A stretch of DNA of 64,000 nucleotides from Ochotona curzoniae (GCF_017591425.1 NW_024465777.1:2542001-2606000), one strand, 5' to 3'; numbered from the stretch's first letter, positions 1 to 19,038 are shown. Numbers and translations: made by a program. The notes: a model not told the origin generated them from the sequence alone.

Positions 1-194
1 CGAGGGTCTGGGCTTGGCAATGCTGAGGCAGCAGCAGACAACACATACTCAGGTGGAACTTCTCTGTGCCTGCTGCCCACTCTGCCTGCTGCCCCTCCTC
101 CAGGGTGGCCAGGCGTTTGGCACAGCAACGAAGATGATACTTGGGGCACCTCCACCTTGCATCACAGTGCCTGAGCTGGGTCCTCACTCCCCTT

Positions 195-383
195 CCAATT
201 CCAGCTGCCTGCTGATGTGCAATGGCTCACTTGCTGCCCATGCAGGAGACCTGGCTGGAGTTCCAGGCTCCCAGCTTCAGTCTGGTCCAGCCCTAGGTGT
301 TGCAGGCATTTGGGGGAGCAAAGCAGTGGATGGAAGAAAAAATCCCTCTTTGTCTTTAAAATGAAATGAAAATAAATATTTTT
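195..383 (+). repeat. CSINE, 5'-truncated
   Basis: The 3' half of a lagomorph C-repeat: 'ggagacctggctggagttccaggctc', 'gcatttgggggagcaaagcagtgga', ending in an aaataaat-type tail. Confidence 0.7.
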
Positions 384-1197
384 AAAGCTCATGGAAAAAT
401 GGAATTCAAATTTATATTTAGGTTGAAATCCACCATAGTCCTCTATAATACACACTTTCTATGACGGAGGGTTGGAGCCAGGTTTCACCCCAGGAAATGT
501 GGGGATAAACCCCAAAATCTCCTGTTTCCTTTCCACATGCACCCATCACCCCCCAACCCAGGCAGGCTCTGAAGTCTCAGCCACATCCGGCGAGTTCAGT
601 GGGAGTGACTTTTGGTCCTCTGGCCCTGCTTGCTGCCTTGTCTCTTGGTACTTAGTTTAACCTGTTGGTAACACAGTGGCCTGATCCTTGCTCCATCTCT
701 GTGTGTCAGTGGCAATGATGATGGGGAGGTGGCTCAGCCCTGGTGGTACCAGGATCGTAGCCAAACCCCTCGGCTACAGAGAACCTGCCTGAAGCCATGT
801 CCCTTTCCAGGAGCTTGTCCAGTGGTGACCCAGGGCTAGACGCAGTGTCTGGAGAAGACCTGAGGTCACTGTTTCCTTCCGGGTCAGCAGAGCTGGTTTA
901 CTCTGGTTCCCTCTGGTGCTGGGTGAGGCCGCAGAGCTTAGTGGCTGCACCAGGGAACCAACAAGTCCTGTATTCGGCTCCTGCCTAGTCCAGGACTCCC
1001 TGAGGCTGCAGGTGCCACCTGGGCTGCACAGTCAGGGGAAGGGCCTGGACAGGATCTGCAGCAAAGGGAAAACCCAGGGACACTGATCCCATTGCCATGG
1101 GAAATTTGGCTGGGTGTTTTTTTTTTTTTTTGCATTAACTTTGATTTTTAAGAATACTGCATATAATATAATTTACCTGTTCCTTTTATTTTTAAAG

Positions 1198-1455
1198 AGT
1201 CATTCATTTTGTTTATTTGAAATGCAGAGTTACAGATCTTCCACCTGCTGGTTCATTATCCAAATGAGTACAATGGTCATGGCTGGGTCTCCCACATGAG
1301 TGCAGGGACCCAAGCACTTGGGCCAACCTCAGTTGCTTTCCCAGGCACATTAGTAGGGAGCTGAATTGGAAGTGGGACAGCTGGGATTTGAACCAGTGCC
1401 CACATGGGATGCTGTGTTGTAGGCAGCAGTTTAACTGGCCACACACACCACAATG
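1198..1455 (-). repeat. CSINE
   Basis: A reverse-orientation copy, from tail 'tttgtttatttgaaatgcagag' through 'gcacttgggcc' and 'gggagctgaattggaagtgg' to the head. Confidence 0.85.
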
Positions 1456-1504
1456 CCATCCTCATTCCTGAGGTTCTGAAATGTTGCACCAGCAGGAGTG
1501 CTCA

Positions 1505-2887
<1,383 letters not shown>

Positions 2888-3014
2888 TCAGGACTGGGTC
2901 TATGTTGACTGTTGTAGCCTTGGGACAGAACTAGACAGACATCAGGGCACACTCGTGTGGCCCCATTACCCCAGTTCCCCTGTTCTCTTGCAAAGTTTGG
3001 ATGCCAGAGCTTAC

Positions 3015-3407
<393 letters not shown>

Positions 3408-4582
3408 TCATCAGTCTCCAAGGACTGTGGTCCCCAGGGAGCCCTTCCCTGACTATATAGAATGGGGGTTCCCACTCTATCCTTGGGAATCCCACCAGGG
3501 CCCAGCAGGTAAAGGGGAGGCGCACACTGAGTGAGTTAACCACAGTTTGATAATCAGCTTCCAGCCCTCGTTCTGCCACATTTGGGGTAATTTTCTACTC
3601 TTTGGTGGACAAAAAAGTAACCCCTCAAATGTGCAGTCATTTCAGAAGCAGCTACAGACTTGCTGGCCCGAGGGATGATGCAATCGCTGTGGTCACATTA
3701 TCCTTTTTGATGTCACTTACTTTTAGCAGTTTTAGAGTTTGGTTTCCACACTCTTACTCTGCCTGGCTGTGTGTGTGTGTGTGTAGGCAGTGGCCTGTGA
3801 TTTTTTTCCCTCAAGGGGCAGCTGATGAGCCCCCAAGAGTACATTCTAAACTCCTGGTGACCCTTCCTGGACCACGTGGCGAGTGCTGGAGGTTATGGCG
3901 CTGTCTCTATGTGGCACTTTCAAATCTACTCTCCAAGGCAGGTGCATATGCAGAGTTTTTTGCAGTTTTAATCTGCATGGAACGGAGAGGTTTTTACTCT
4001 GTGGGCCACTTGCCCTACCTTCTCAGAACACTCGCATCTACTTTCTCATCTGTTCTCATGAGGCCCATTGTATAGATGCAGGTCACTGAGGCACACAGCA
4101 GTGGTGAGCCCTGCCTGAGGTCGGAGAGCCCACACGGATGGGCAGATCTCCCCAGAGCTCCTCTGCCGGGTAGGCCCCGTGCTCCTCTCCCCAGGACACA
4201 GATGGCTGTCTTGCCATTTGGAGAGGAAATTCACAAACAAAGCAGATCAAACCGCAGAATGGAATCACATTTGCTGCAAAAGTAATTGAAAAATCACAAT
4301 TCACAGGGCTTGATCTAATACCATATGTCTACAATACGATTTTAGATCAAATCAGTATAATGCTCTGTTGAGAGGGTATAAAAGGCAGTTGAAATAAAAC
4401 AATGCATTTCAGGACATACATGCTTGCATGGAGCCTTGTTTGTGCCACATTGATTTGTAATGGGTTGTATGGAAGAGAGGCAAAAAGACTGCAAGCGGCA
4501 CTGGGTAAGCCTAGGCGAGCGGCCAACAGAATGAAATGTGGATGTTCTCTGATGTTCTCTATCCATGTGTATTAAAACTACA

Positions 4583-4902
4583 AGAGGCTGGCATTACGAG
4601 ACAGCGAATAAAGCTACTGCCTGGCATCGCAAGCTGGAGCCAGGACCCGCTTGTGTACCGGCTATTCCACTTGCGATCCAGCTTCCTGTGAATGTATCTG
4701 GGAAAACAGCAGAAGATGGCCAAGTCCTTGGGACCCTACCATCCATGTAGGAGACCAGGATAGTCCTAGGCTCCGGGCCTCAGGTCCATCTCTGCTTGTT
4801 GCAGCCTTTTTGGGGGAGTAAACTGGTAGAAGGAAGCGCTCTCTCTCTCTCTCTCTCTCTCTCTCCTTTCTTTGTCATTCTACCTTTCAAATGAATAAAC
4901 GA
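4583..4902 (+). repeat. CSINE with (CT)n tract
   Basis: A full-length-type copy with 'cagcagaagatggccaagtcc' and an internal (CT)13 tract at 4,839-4,864 before the 'ctttcaaatgaataaa' tail. Confidence 0.85.
4839..4864 (+). repeat. (CT)13 microsatellite
   Basis: A perfect CT run within a CSINE tail region. Confidence 0.92.
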
Positions 4903-5181
4903 ATCATCAAATGAACACAACAACAGCAGCAACCAAAACCATGCAAAAAGGCTTTGTGTGTGAAACCAAAACAAGTGAGAGTCTGGGCCTTCATAATTCT
5001 TAGTATGTATGCAGGTTTTTTTTTAATCTTCAGTCTGGTGGAAGGTCCACATGTTGTGGAGAGCATGGGAACTTATTTGTGGGCATGTCCTTCAAACCGG
5101 CCACTGGGAGCAGCATCCCCACCCAGGGATGGCCAGAGAGGAATGTTCACGGGTAGATGAGGGTCTTGCCATGGAGCATCA

Positions 5182-5757
<576 letters not shown>

Positions 5758-5992
5758 TCACAGCCCAAATGACTGCAAAGCTCCAGTGATTCCAGGGAGC
5801 CCCTGGCCACCTTGCCCTCCTGCACCCCGCTGGCTCCCTGGTGCCAGCCCTTTTCTTTCAGGAAACTCCCTGGTCTCTGTCTCTTCCCTCTCCCCACTCT
5901 TGCCCCCCAGGGATTTTTCTCCTCCCACCCAGACTCAGGGCTGCTCAATGGTCTCGCTGGGAGCTGTATGAGGCTGGTGGTGGCTCAGCTTA

Positions 5993-6463
<471 letters not shown>

Positions 6464-6779
6464 TCAGTCTCACCCCAGATTTTGTCCAAGATAGGAAGCA
6501 GGCAGGGAGGGGAGAGGATGCTTCCGGGGCACCCCTAAGACCTGGCTCCTGTAATGCCAGCCAGGCCCTGGGACACAGGCTCCCTGCTGGTGTCTCACCC
6601 TGTCCTCACAGGCCTCGGGGGATTGGCTTTGTCTCTGAGGGTCACAGCTGAGGTCAAGAGCTCCTGGGGCAGAGGTCCTTGCCTCCAAACCCAGCTCTCC
6701 ACAAGGAAGCTGTGATGGCTTGAGCAGCCTTGGGCTCCAGAACTCTTGGTGGAATTTGGACTCTAAAGTTATGAGTAGA

Positions 6780-7068
6780 GGGATGGGTGTTGTGGTGCAG
6801 TGGGTTAAGCTGCCACCTGGGACTCTGGCATCCCATGTGAGCACTGGTTCAAGTTCTGTGTCCTGTTTGTTCCACTTCTGATCCAGCTGTCTGCTAATAC
6901 TCCTGGAAAGCATCAGACAATGGCCCAAATACTTGAGCCCCTGCCACCCACCTGGGAGAGGTAGATGGAGTTCCAGGCCTGATTCAGCCTGGGCTGTTAT
7001 GACCTTTTCAGGGAGTAAACCAGTAGACAACATTTCTTTCTCTCTCTCACTGTCTTTCAAATAAAGCA
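6780..7068 (+). repeat. CSINE
   Basis: A clear head ('tgttgtggtgcagtgggttaa') and tail ('gtctttcaaataaagc'). Confidence 0.9.
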
Positions 7069-7074
7069 TTAAAA

Positions 7075-7400
7075 CAAAATGAAGTCATGAGCTGACAGAG
7101 AGGGAAAGGCGGAAATGTACTCCAGTAATGGAGTTTAAAGGCAGGGCCTTTGGGAGACTGGATTGGATCTGGATGCTGAGGGTGGATGCCCCATGACAGA
7201 GTCCTGCTGGCTTTATAAGGAGGGGGCCTGGGTACTCCGTCTTGCCACGTGGTATTCTGCCTCACCTTGGGACTCTGCAAGGGGACAACAGACCCAGGGC
7301 CAGCCCCTCCTGGGCTGAGCACCTCCAAAGCCATGAGCTCAAGTATATCTCTCCCTAGAAGCAGTGTCTCTTGGGTGTCTTGTGGTCACAGAGCTGATCC
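7075..7400 (+). repeat. MaLR-type LTR fragment (MLT1/MST-like)
   Basis: It contains 'ggcagggcctttgggagactggattgg' and 'ctttataaggag', in the order seen in mammalian MaLR LTRs. The match is from memory. Confidence 0.45.
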
Positions 7401-7499
7401 CGCAGAGTTTGTGAGAGCAACTGGAAACCAAGGACTGAGTCTCTCCGAGGGGAGACTGAGGCAGAGCACACACAGTTCCTTACAAAGAAAGATCACCAG

Positions 7500-7780
7500 G
7501 GGCCAGCGGCAGTTTGAGCCTCTACCTGCCTTGCTGGTATCCTGTATGAGCACTGGCTAGAGACCCGGCTACTCACCTTCCAATGCAGCTCCCTGCTAAT
7601 GTGCCTGGGAAAGTAGCAGAAGGTGACCCAAGTGCTTGGGCCCCTGCACCAATGTGAGAGACCCAGGAGAAGCACCTGGGTGCGGCCTGGCACAGCTCAG
7701 ACCATTGCAGGCATTTGGGAAGTGAACTAGTTAATGGAAGACCTCTCTCTCAGTAACTCAGCCTTTCAAATAAATACATT
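7500..7780 (+). repeat. CSINE
   Basis: Core 'cagctccctgctaatgtgcctgggaaag' and tail 'cctttcaaataaatac' are clear. Confidence 0.88.
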
Positions 7781-7985
7781 TAGAAAAACACAAATAAGTA
7801 TTTCCAAAGGAGTGAATGTACTGTTTTTTGAGCCCCTTAACTGTGCCCCTCTCATCCTAACAGGCAGCATCCTCAGAGCCAGACCCCTCCCCCTCTCAGC
7901 ACATCGTTGCCCATGGGTCCCTCTGGTGGTCTTGTGTACCAGCTTCTGCCCCCTCTTCCAACAGTGCAGGGCCCCCCCTCACTTA

Positions 7986-8728
<743 letters not shown>

Positions 8729-9134
8729 TCACTCACTGTGGCACCCCAAGGGAGCACAGCTTGCCTGGGGGAAGGGACCTGGAGCACAGCCTTCCTGGAG
8801 CTTTAATGTCTGCTGTTTGATGGGCAGCTCAATCTGGTTTATGGCCTGGCAGGTGGCCCCCTGAACTCCACCCACTCGAGGATCCACTCCCCATCCACCT
8901 CCCAACAGGAAAGCCTCCCCCTCCTCCACTTCCTGCCTCCCTCATTTCTCCATCGCTGTCTGACATCCAAGAGAGCCAGGATCACCTCTGATAGCCTCTG
9001 CTTGAACCCTCCCCATCCAGCAACCAAGTCCCAGCTGCTCCATCTTCCCAGTTTCCCCCAGGCTTCCTGGAAAAGCCCTCCACTGAGCACCCCAGTCCTG
9101 CTGAAGCATCACGCCCCTCACCTGAATTAGTCAA

Positions 9135-9295
9135 GGAGTTTCCTAAGTGGCCTACATGGGTGCAGGAGCCCAAGGACTTGGGCCACCTGCCATTACTTTT
9201 TGTAGGCACATTAGCAGGGAACTGAATTGGAAGTGAAATACCCAGGACATGAACTGGCACCATATGGGATACTATGCCACAATACTGGCTCTTAT
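9135..9295 (-). repeat. CSINE, tail-truncated
   Basis: A reverse copy with 'caaggacttgggcca', 'gcagggaactgaattggaagtg' and 'ccatatgggatactatgccac'. Confidence 0.8.
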
Positions 9296-9849
9296 TCATC
9301 TTTGTTCATTTAATCCATGGACTTTTTGAGGATCCATCTTCCAGGTATGGGTTTCAATTTTTTTTCTTCACAAAATTAAGCTTGTCTTCTAACTTTGATT
9401 CCTGCAAGCTTTTGCAAGCACTGTCATATCTGCATCCAAGTTTCTGTATTTGACCTACAACAAAATCTAGCTCTCCACATAATACACTATCGAGCATGAG
9501 TCTAGACAACTCTGGCTTTTGTTTTGCTGATACCCATGTGACAAATGTGTGTTCACATCCACATGTACCTCGGGGGTTCATGACTCATGGGAGACTAGCA
9601 TTATGATGCTACAACAGTGTCAAAGCTACTGTCAGTCAGCTGAGACCTCGCTCTGAATTTTGAACTTGGATGTCTCCCTACATTGCCTGCTGTTCTCCAG
9701 CAATGCTGGGCAGTGAGGGCAGCTTCTGGTCAGCTGTGGGGCAGTGAGGGGACACCATAGGTAGGGAAACTTTTCTTTGCTAAGGACCATTGGATATTTA
9801 TAACATCATTCATAGGCCATACCTAAATGGTCAACTTAAAAATTAGCCT

Positions 9850-10122
9850 CTGGGACCAATGTTGTGGCACAGTGGGTAAAGTCGCCACCTGTGATGCCAG
9901 CATCCCCAGTAAGTGCCAGTTCATATCTCAGCTGTTTCACTTCTGATTCAGCTCCTAGTCAATGTGCCTGGGAAAACAGCAGAAGATGACCCAAGTATTT
10001 TGGCCGCTGCCATCCACATGGGAGACCGTGGAAGGAGTTCCAGTCTCTTGGCTTCAGCATGGGCCAGCCCCAGCCATTGTGGGCATCTGGGGAATGAGCC
10101 AGCAGATGGAAACTCTGTGTGG
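9850..10122 (+). repeat. CSINE
   Basis: Head 'gaccaatgttgtggcacagtgggtaaag' through core to 'gagccagcagatgga'. A (GTGTGGCT)3 run follows at about 10,122. Confidence 0.9.
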
Positions 10123-10574
10123 CTGTGTGGCTGTGTGGCTGAGCTGGGCTGAGTGGGATTGGTCAGGGGTGTTTAATGCATTTCCAGCTTGGCAGTATTT
10201 TCCACCTCCGATAGGTTCCTCAGCAAATTGAACAGCACCTGCACTACCCACCCCCATCCTTGTTTACCCCCTACACCATCTTGTTCTCTGTGGGATCTGG
10301 GCCTGGACTTGGCTGGAAGGCTACACCACAATGAAGTTCAGCACCGTCAGCTGATGGGCATTTAGCTTGTCTCCAGCTTTGCCATTGTAGACAATGGCAC
10401 AGTGGGTGGTGCTGTCCTGGGGACTCTGCACAGCCGCCTTGTTATTGCTTTAGCACCATGTGAGTCAAGACACACAGGTGAAAAATGCTGACCTACTTGG
10501 CGGCTGTCAGGTGAGTTTTTAGGGGAGCCCGCCCAGCATGGAGCTGAGGAAGTTCAGCAGTTGGCCAGACTTAC

Positions 10575-11453
<879 letters not shown>

Positions 11454-11563
11454 CTATAAAGATGGAAGCTGGGGCAGGTGAGGAATCCAGAGTCTGAGCT
11501 CCCTGTGGTGCTTGAAGCAGGACTGCTGGAGTGTGTCCTGCCCTTGACCAGAGGCCAGAACTA

Positions 11564-11989
<426 letters not shown>

Positions 11990-12014
11990 TCAGCACCAGC
12001 TGCTGGGCCCTTCA

Positions 12015-12374
<360 letters not shown>

Positions 12375-12631
12375 CTACATGGTGCTAGACCCAGGACAAC
12401 ATTGCCAGAGCCTGTAGCGGTGCAATCTGGGGTAACATTCACTGAGGGGAAGGCAGCCAGCTCCATCCCACAGCTCAGCAGCATAGCCTCTGGGCTTTGG
12501 GGCATCCTTTACAAAGAACAAATGGCTGCTGCTGTGTGCACCCATGCTGGGATAAAAGCATGGAGGCCTTGCAGACACCCCCAGCAAGCATCACCATCCA
12601 GAGATGCACTGGGCACTCTGGCTTGGGGAAG

Positions 12632-12955
12632 AACTGATGCTGTGGCACGATGGATTAATCTGCTTGTTGTGATGCTGGCATCCTGTATCAGAGGGCCTGG
12701 CTGCCTTGCTTCCAGTCTAGGTCCCTGCTAAAGTGGGAGAAGGCATGGAGGGTGACCCAGGTGCTTGGGCCTTGGCCACCCACATGGGAGACTCAGAAGG
12801 AGCTCCTGACTCCTGGTTTTGGCTCGTATCAGCCCAAGCTGTTATGGACATTTGGATGGAAGCATTTTCTCTCTCTCTTTTCTCTCTTTCTTTTTCTGTC
12901 TCTCTGTCTCTTCCCTCCCCCCTCTACATTCTGTCTTTCAAATAAATAAATTTAT
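12632..12955 (+). repeat. CSINE
   Basis: A plus-strand copy ending in 'ctgtctttcaaataaataaa' after a CT-rich tract. It faces the next copy tail to tail. Confidence 0.88.
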
Positions 12956-13002
12956 TTTTAAAAAAGAAAACTTTTTCTTCTTTCACTCCCCTCCTTAGAA
13001 AA

Positions 13003-13316
13003 AATTTATTTATTTTACTTGAAAGTCAGAATTACCGAAAGGGGGAGGGAGAGAGATCTTCTATCCACTGGTTCATCCCCCAAATGGTTGCAATGGCCAG
13101 AGATGGGCCTGTCCGAAGCTGGGAGCCAAAAACTTTCTCTGGCTCTCCCACATGGCTGTAGGGACCCAAGGACTTGGGCCATCCTCTATTACTTTCCCAG
13201 ACCATCAGTAGGGAGCTGGTTCAGAAGTGGAACAGCTAGGACTTGAATGGGTGCACAGATGGGATGCTGGAGTTGCAGATGAAGGATTAGCTTGCATGTC
13301 ACCGCACATCCCAACC
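13003..13316 (-). repeat. CSINE
   Basis: A reverse copy starting 'tttattttacttgaaagtcag' about 48 bases after the previous copy, forming an inverted pair. Confidence 0.88.
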
Positions 13317-13837
13317 CCTTCTTAATCAAACCCAAATTGTGGGTCTCGCTCCAGCTTCACGTCTTGCTTCATAGGGAGTTCCTCTTAGCCAGCGGTTCCA
13401 GGGGTGGGGGTTCCGAGGAGTTAAGTCCCACTGGCAGTGGATGCCACAAAGCCTCGATCCCCCTGCCCACGTGGAAAGGGAGAGGGAGCGAGGAAGCAGC
13501 TGGAGGGGGGAGGGAGGTACTTAAACAGGTGCACCTGGCCTTGTGGACAGACAGGTCTTGTGGACAGGAGATGGAAATGATGCTTTAAGTGAGAGATGGC
13601 TGTACAGGTTACAGTCTGCACCTTCCCCTCAGGAGGGCTCTGCTCTCACCCCTGACTCGGCTGGGGGCTGAGCAGAAAGTCTTGGATATGAGGCTGTGGG
13701 AAGGGCCCTTGTGGGTTGAACTTTCTGTTTCAGCTAGGGTAGAGGTATGCCCAGAGCCCACAGCCTACTGGGGTGCATCCTGGACCTGAGCTAGGTCTCC
13801 CAAGCACCAGCATACCACCTGCCCACTTGCCGCTGAG

Positions 13838-13908
13838 CCATTGATTCATCCCTCCATTCATTGATTCATCCCTCCATTCATCCATTCATTCATTCATCCC
13901 TCCATCCT
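13838..13908 (+). repeat. ATTC/ATCC simple repeat
   Basis: An interrupted tetranucleotide tract that includes a 20-base unit duplicated exactly in tandem. Confidence 0.9.
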
Positions 13909-14897
13909 TAGTCCCTCATTAATTCATTTGTTCAAGTAGACACTGGTGAGGCCCAGCTGTGCGCTGGGCTCTCAGGGGTGTGGCCACCCTGTTGTACACA
14001 CACCAAGCCATATAGTCCAGGTGGCTGCCCCTCATGCCCTCAGCCCTCCTGCTAAAACCTGGGGCAGATGACACACCCACATATGCTCCGTTCTCTGGAT
14101 TTGCCAGTGGAGCCTGTGGCCCTGGTTGGGGGAACATGTCCCTGCCATGGCAAGTTTGCATTCACAATGACACCTCTCCCCCGTTAACATCTGGGAATGC
14201 AAGCAGAGAAAGTCTTATTCTTGGGGTAAGCTTGATTCTGAGCTAACTGGTCGAAATCTGGATGGTTCAGCCTGCTAGAGGCTTGGCCCAGCAGCCTGGG
14301 CCTCACCTAAGGATCTCAGGAAGGGGTCTTCTGAGCACAGTGGGAATTGGAAGGTCAAGAGGACAGGTCCACTGTCCCACCCTTCCAGCCCATGGAGGAA
14401 GGGACAGGCCCAGAGAAGGCTAGTTCTGCCTGCAGGACACCACAGACAGGGAGGCAGGGTGGGTGTGCAGACTGAACCAGCCCTCTCTGGCTGCCCTGCA
14501 CCCTCCCACTCTACCCCCACCCACCTATCTGTGACTCTGAAGCTTCCAGAAGGGCCCAGTCATAGCCATCCCCACATGCGGAGTCCTGCATGGAGTGTTT
14601 GTTGGAAAAGAGACTGTCAGGTTCAAGTCCCAGCCCCTCCACTAGTGTAGGGAATGTGGGCAACTAATTAGCGCTGTGAGCTGGGAATCCTTCCTGTGAA
14701 ACATGCTAAGAAATGACAGTCCTGCACATGCATCATGCATGCACCCACGACACATGTTCTAAGACCCAGGTGACCTGCTGTGTGCGTGTGGGTGCTCCGG
14801 ATAGTGTTTGGACCAGGGAATGGTGTCCCAGGGATTCTTGTCCCGGGGAGCAGGAAGCTGCACTTTCATAATAGGCCCTCCCTCAAGGGCTGTCCTA

Positions 14898-15341
<444 letters not shown>

Positions 15342-15394
15342 TCACCACACATCCTCTCTCTGAACTCTCTGTGTTCTGCCACCTGCTGCGGAGC

Positions 15395-15492
15395 GTGCAC
15401 CAACCTCAAGCTGTGAGCTGAACAAAACTTTTGTCCGTGTACGTTCGCTTTCCCAGGGAGATCATAGCAGTAACCTAAAGTGACTGGTACAG
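15395..15492 (+). repeat. MaLR LTR 3' end
   Basis: 'ctgtgagctgaacaaaact' followed by 'atagcagtaacctaaagtgact' resembles the 3' end of MLT1-type LTRs. Confidence 0.45.
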
Positions 15493-16269
15493 CCCCTCTC
15501 TCTGAAGTTATCACATCTAACAGCTTTCTTCTTCAGTCTGAAGAAAACTTGGTTCTTTTCCCTCAGAACTGTGCTGACTTTTCCTGACCCCCTGAGTGGG
15601 CGCTGCCTGGTGTACCTTGGTTGAAGGATGAGTGGATGACACACAGCTGGCAGGTGTATGAGCATCCAAGGCTGCTTCCTTCCCAATCCCTGCACATTCT
15701 TTGGTGGCCCTCATCACCCCTATGTGCCCAACAGTGGCTCCTCACACCTTCTGTTCCCTGACCTGTTCCTGCCAGTCTCAGGCCTGCATTCCCACCCTCT
15801 CTGCAGGCCCTGCTCTTTCCCAATCTGGCTTTCTCTAAATTTCAGAGCCTCACCTTTCAGTTGTCCCTGACCACCTTTCCTTGTGTGCTGGTGTTGCCTC
15901 AGAGTCAATGGAAAAAGGATAAGCTTGAAACCTAACCACTGTGCAATGCCTTGGATATGTACCCTGGAAACCACCATGTCCTGCTCGCTGTTCCTCAGCT
16001 GAAAATTCCCTTGGTCTTACTTTTAGGATTGCAAATCAACCTGTTTTGCTCCCTGGATTGGGGGAGGAAGACTGCTGATCCTACAGGGTCCCTGAACATG
16101 AGACTCATGCAGTCACTGATTTCTGCTATGGGTAACATCTTGATTCTGGTCTCTTCTTGAGGGGTTTCTTCTCCAGGACCCCCAGCCTCAAGTAGTAGGT
16201 AGCTGCTGCCTGCCTGTAGCTCTCACACTGACAAGAGCCATTTTACCTTCATTGAAACTTTCTAAAAGA

Positions 16270-16528
16270 CACGATTTTGGTGTTATGTGATAAGCTACAC
16301 CTGCCACGTCAGCATCCCATATCAGTGCCATTGGAACTCTGGTTGCTCTACTTCTGGTCCAGCTCCCTATGAATGTGCCTGGGAGAGCAACAGAAAATGT
16401 CTCACCCATATGGGAGACCGAATGAAGCTCCAAGCACCTGGCTTCACTTGAGCCGAGCCCTGGCTGTTGTAGTCATTTGTGGAGTAAATCATTTCTCTCT
16501 CCTAACTCTGTCTTTCAAATAAATAAAT
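16270..16528 (+). repeat. CSINE
   Basis: Core 'ccagctccctatgaatgtgcctggga' and tail 'tctttcaaataaataaatag'. Confidence 0.88.
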
Positions 16529-17259
16529 AGGTCACTTTTTAAAAGACATCCCTGATCAATTGAAGGAGGGTTGCCAGCACTGCAGAGTGACCAGGGGCTT
16601 GGATAGGAGCTGAACATGGACTCCTGAACCCCAGCTCTAGTCTCCATCCTGACTGCTCATGGATCCTGGGAATGAAGCGATAGCTGCCCACCTCCTGGCT
16701 CTGAAATCTGCACCTATTTTGTTCTGCCACTGTGGAGTAAGTGGTTGACCTGCAGCATGGCAGGTGAGCCAGACCACTTTTGGGGATCCAACAGCAATTC
16801 CTCCAACCAGTTTGGGTTGCATTCTGTACCAAGCTGAGCATCCATCCAATCTCAATCTTGAAGTTACCGAGGGCTGACCCCGAGGTGGGGCAGTGCACTT
16901 GCTGAGGGCGTGTCCTGGACTCTGGAAGGGCCTACTAGCAGTGTGAGCATCAGCTCTGAGGACAGTGGCCATGGGTGCAGCTGGCTGAGTGGAGAGGCAG
17001 GAGGGAGGCCCCTCGGGGATCCCATGTGCCACTAAGACCTGTTTCTCCCCAAAGGTGATAACTTGAACTTAAGGGACTTGTGATGTGGAGTAGTTGTCAG
17101 ACACTGCCAACCCAGCGTCAAGGAGACAATGTGTGTCGGGTCATCATCTTAACGTGATGATTCGGCTCTGCGTGGGTCTGCCTGTGGTTCAGGAATGTGC
17201 GTGGCCACATTGGATTTAAGAACAAACACTGCTTGTTGGCTAGCCTGTTCACTCTGTGT

Positions 17260-17345
17260 GAGCGTGTACAGGAGCACATGTGTGCACATGTGTGTGGGTG
17301 TATATGTGTGTATGCTTGTGTGTACGCACACGTGCATGTGTGTTC
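17260..17345. repeat. TG/CA-rich simple repeat
   Basis: Alternating purine/pyrimidine sequence with imperfect (GT)n and (AC)n blocks. Confidence 0.8.
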
Positions 17346-17823
17346 TTTGTCCTAAACAATGGCGGCAGAGCAAGTCCTAGACTTTGGGAACCAATGCCAC
17401 CAGGACCTGCTGCCATCCCAGCTTTTCTCTGGCAGGTGACACTGTTGCTAAGTGTCCTAAAGGTCTGAGTGATGATGGCAGCTACAGGACGACTTCTGGG
17501 AGCCCCAAAATTCAGAGGCTTTGGCAGCAGCGGGGAGGGACCTGGGGGGTGAAGGTCAGGGTGAAGCTGCGGCTGGGAGAGCCAGTGAAGAGTCAGGGCT
17601 GGGAGTATAATTGGGGTCTTTGGAGTAGAGAGGTCAGCCAGTGAGACCAGTGAGGTTTGCAGCCTGGATGTGGCTTGCCCAGGCCTGCAGATGGGAGGTA
17701 TCCTGGCCTGGGGTCCCTAGGACTGGGTGGGGACAGCTCAGGTAGAACACAAGGGGCCGGCCAGAGACCTTTGGGACTGAGGAACAGTAAGTTCCTGCGT
17801 GGGGGCTCGGCTGGACCCACTCA

Positions 17824-18468
<645 letters not shown>

Positions 18469-18756
18469 TCATCCAATGACCTGCCACCCTCCTGTTTCTC
18501 CCATGACCCTGACCGAGGCCACCATCCTCTCCTCGAGTTATCCGGCTAGCCTTCCTTAACTTTTCAGTCTTTCCTTCAATGATGTCAGATATTTTTTTAA
18601 GTCTCCAGTTACCTGCAGCTTTCCTTCATCACTGGGGAGTGTGAAAAGAGGCCCACATGGATAGCAGAGCCCAAGCCCCTCTTGGGAATCCGTTCCTTTC
18701 TAATTCATCACTTCGCTGAAACTTGACTATCTACTCTGCCCAGGCCAAGGGGGCAA

Positions 18757-18770
18757 CCAGCAGGGGGCGC
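18757..18770 (+). promoter_or_regulatory. CTCF-like motif
   Basis: CCAGCAGGGGGCGC matches the core of the vertebrate CTCF consensus at essentially every position. It lies in MYOM3 intron 14. Binding is not shown by sequence alone. Confidence 0.5.
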
Positions 18771-18914
18771 GCCTTGGGCTTCTGGGAGAGCAGAGGCTCC
18801 CTAGATAGAGCAGGGGAGCACAGAGGTAGTGGTGGAGGTGCTCCCACTCTGGAGTGCCTGGTTATCTGTTCCTTGCTCAATGGGCCCTGGGAGGGAACAG
18901 TGGCGGCCCAAGAA

Positions 18915-19038
18915 GTCCATGCCACCCACATGGAGACCCAGATGGAGTTCCTGGCCCCCAGCTTTGGCCAGGGCCAGCTGTTGTGGGCATGAAGGCACGG
19001 GAGCTCTCATTCTGCCTCATAAACAAGTAGATAAATGA
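18915..19038 (+). repeat. CSINE 3' fragment
   Basis: 'ccacccacatggagacccagatggagttcc' and 'ccagctgttgtgggcat' match the CSINE 3' half. Confidence 0.6.

Noticed and set aside
1118..1131. T run as a terminator
   Set aside because: This is mammalian intron DNA; a T run alone is not a pol II terminator and no pol III gene precedes it.
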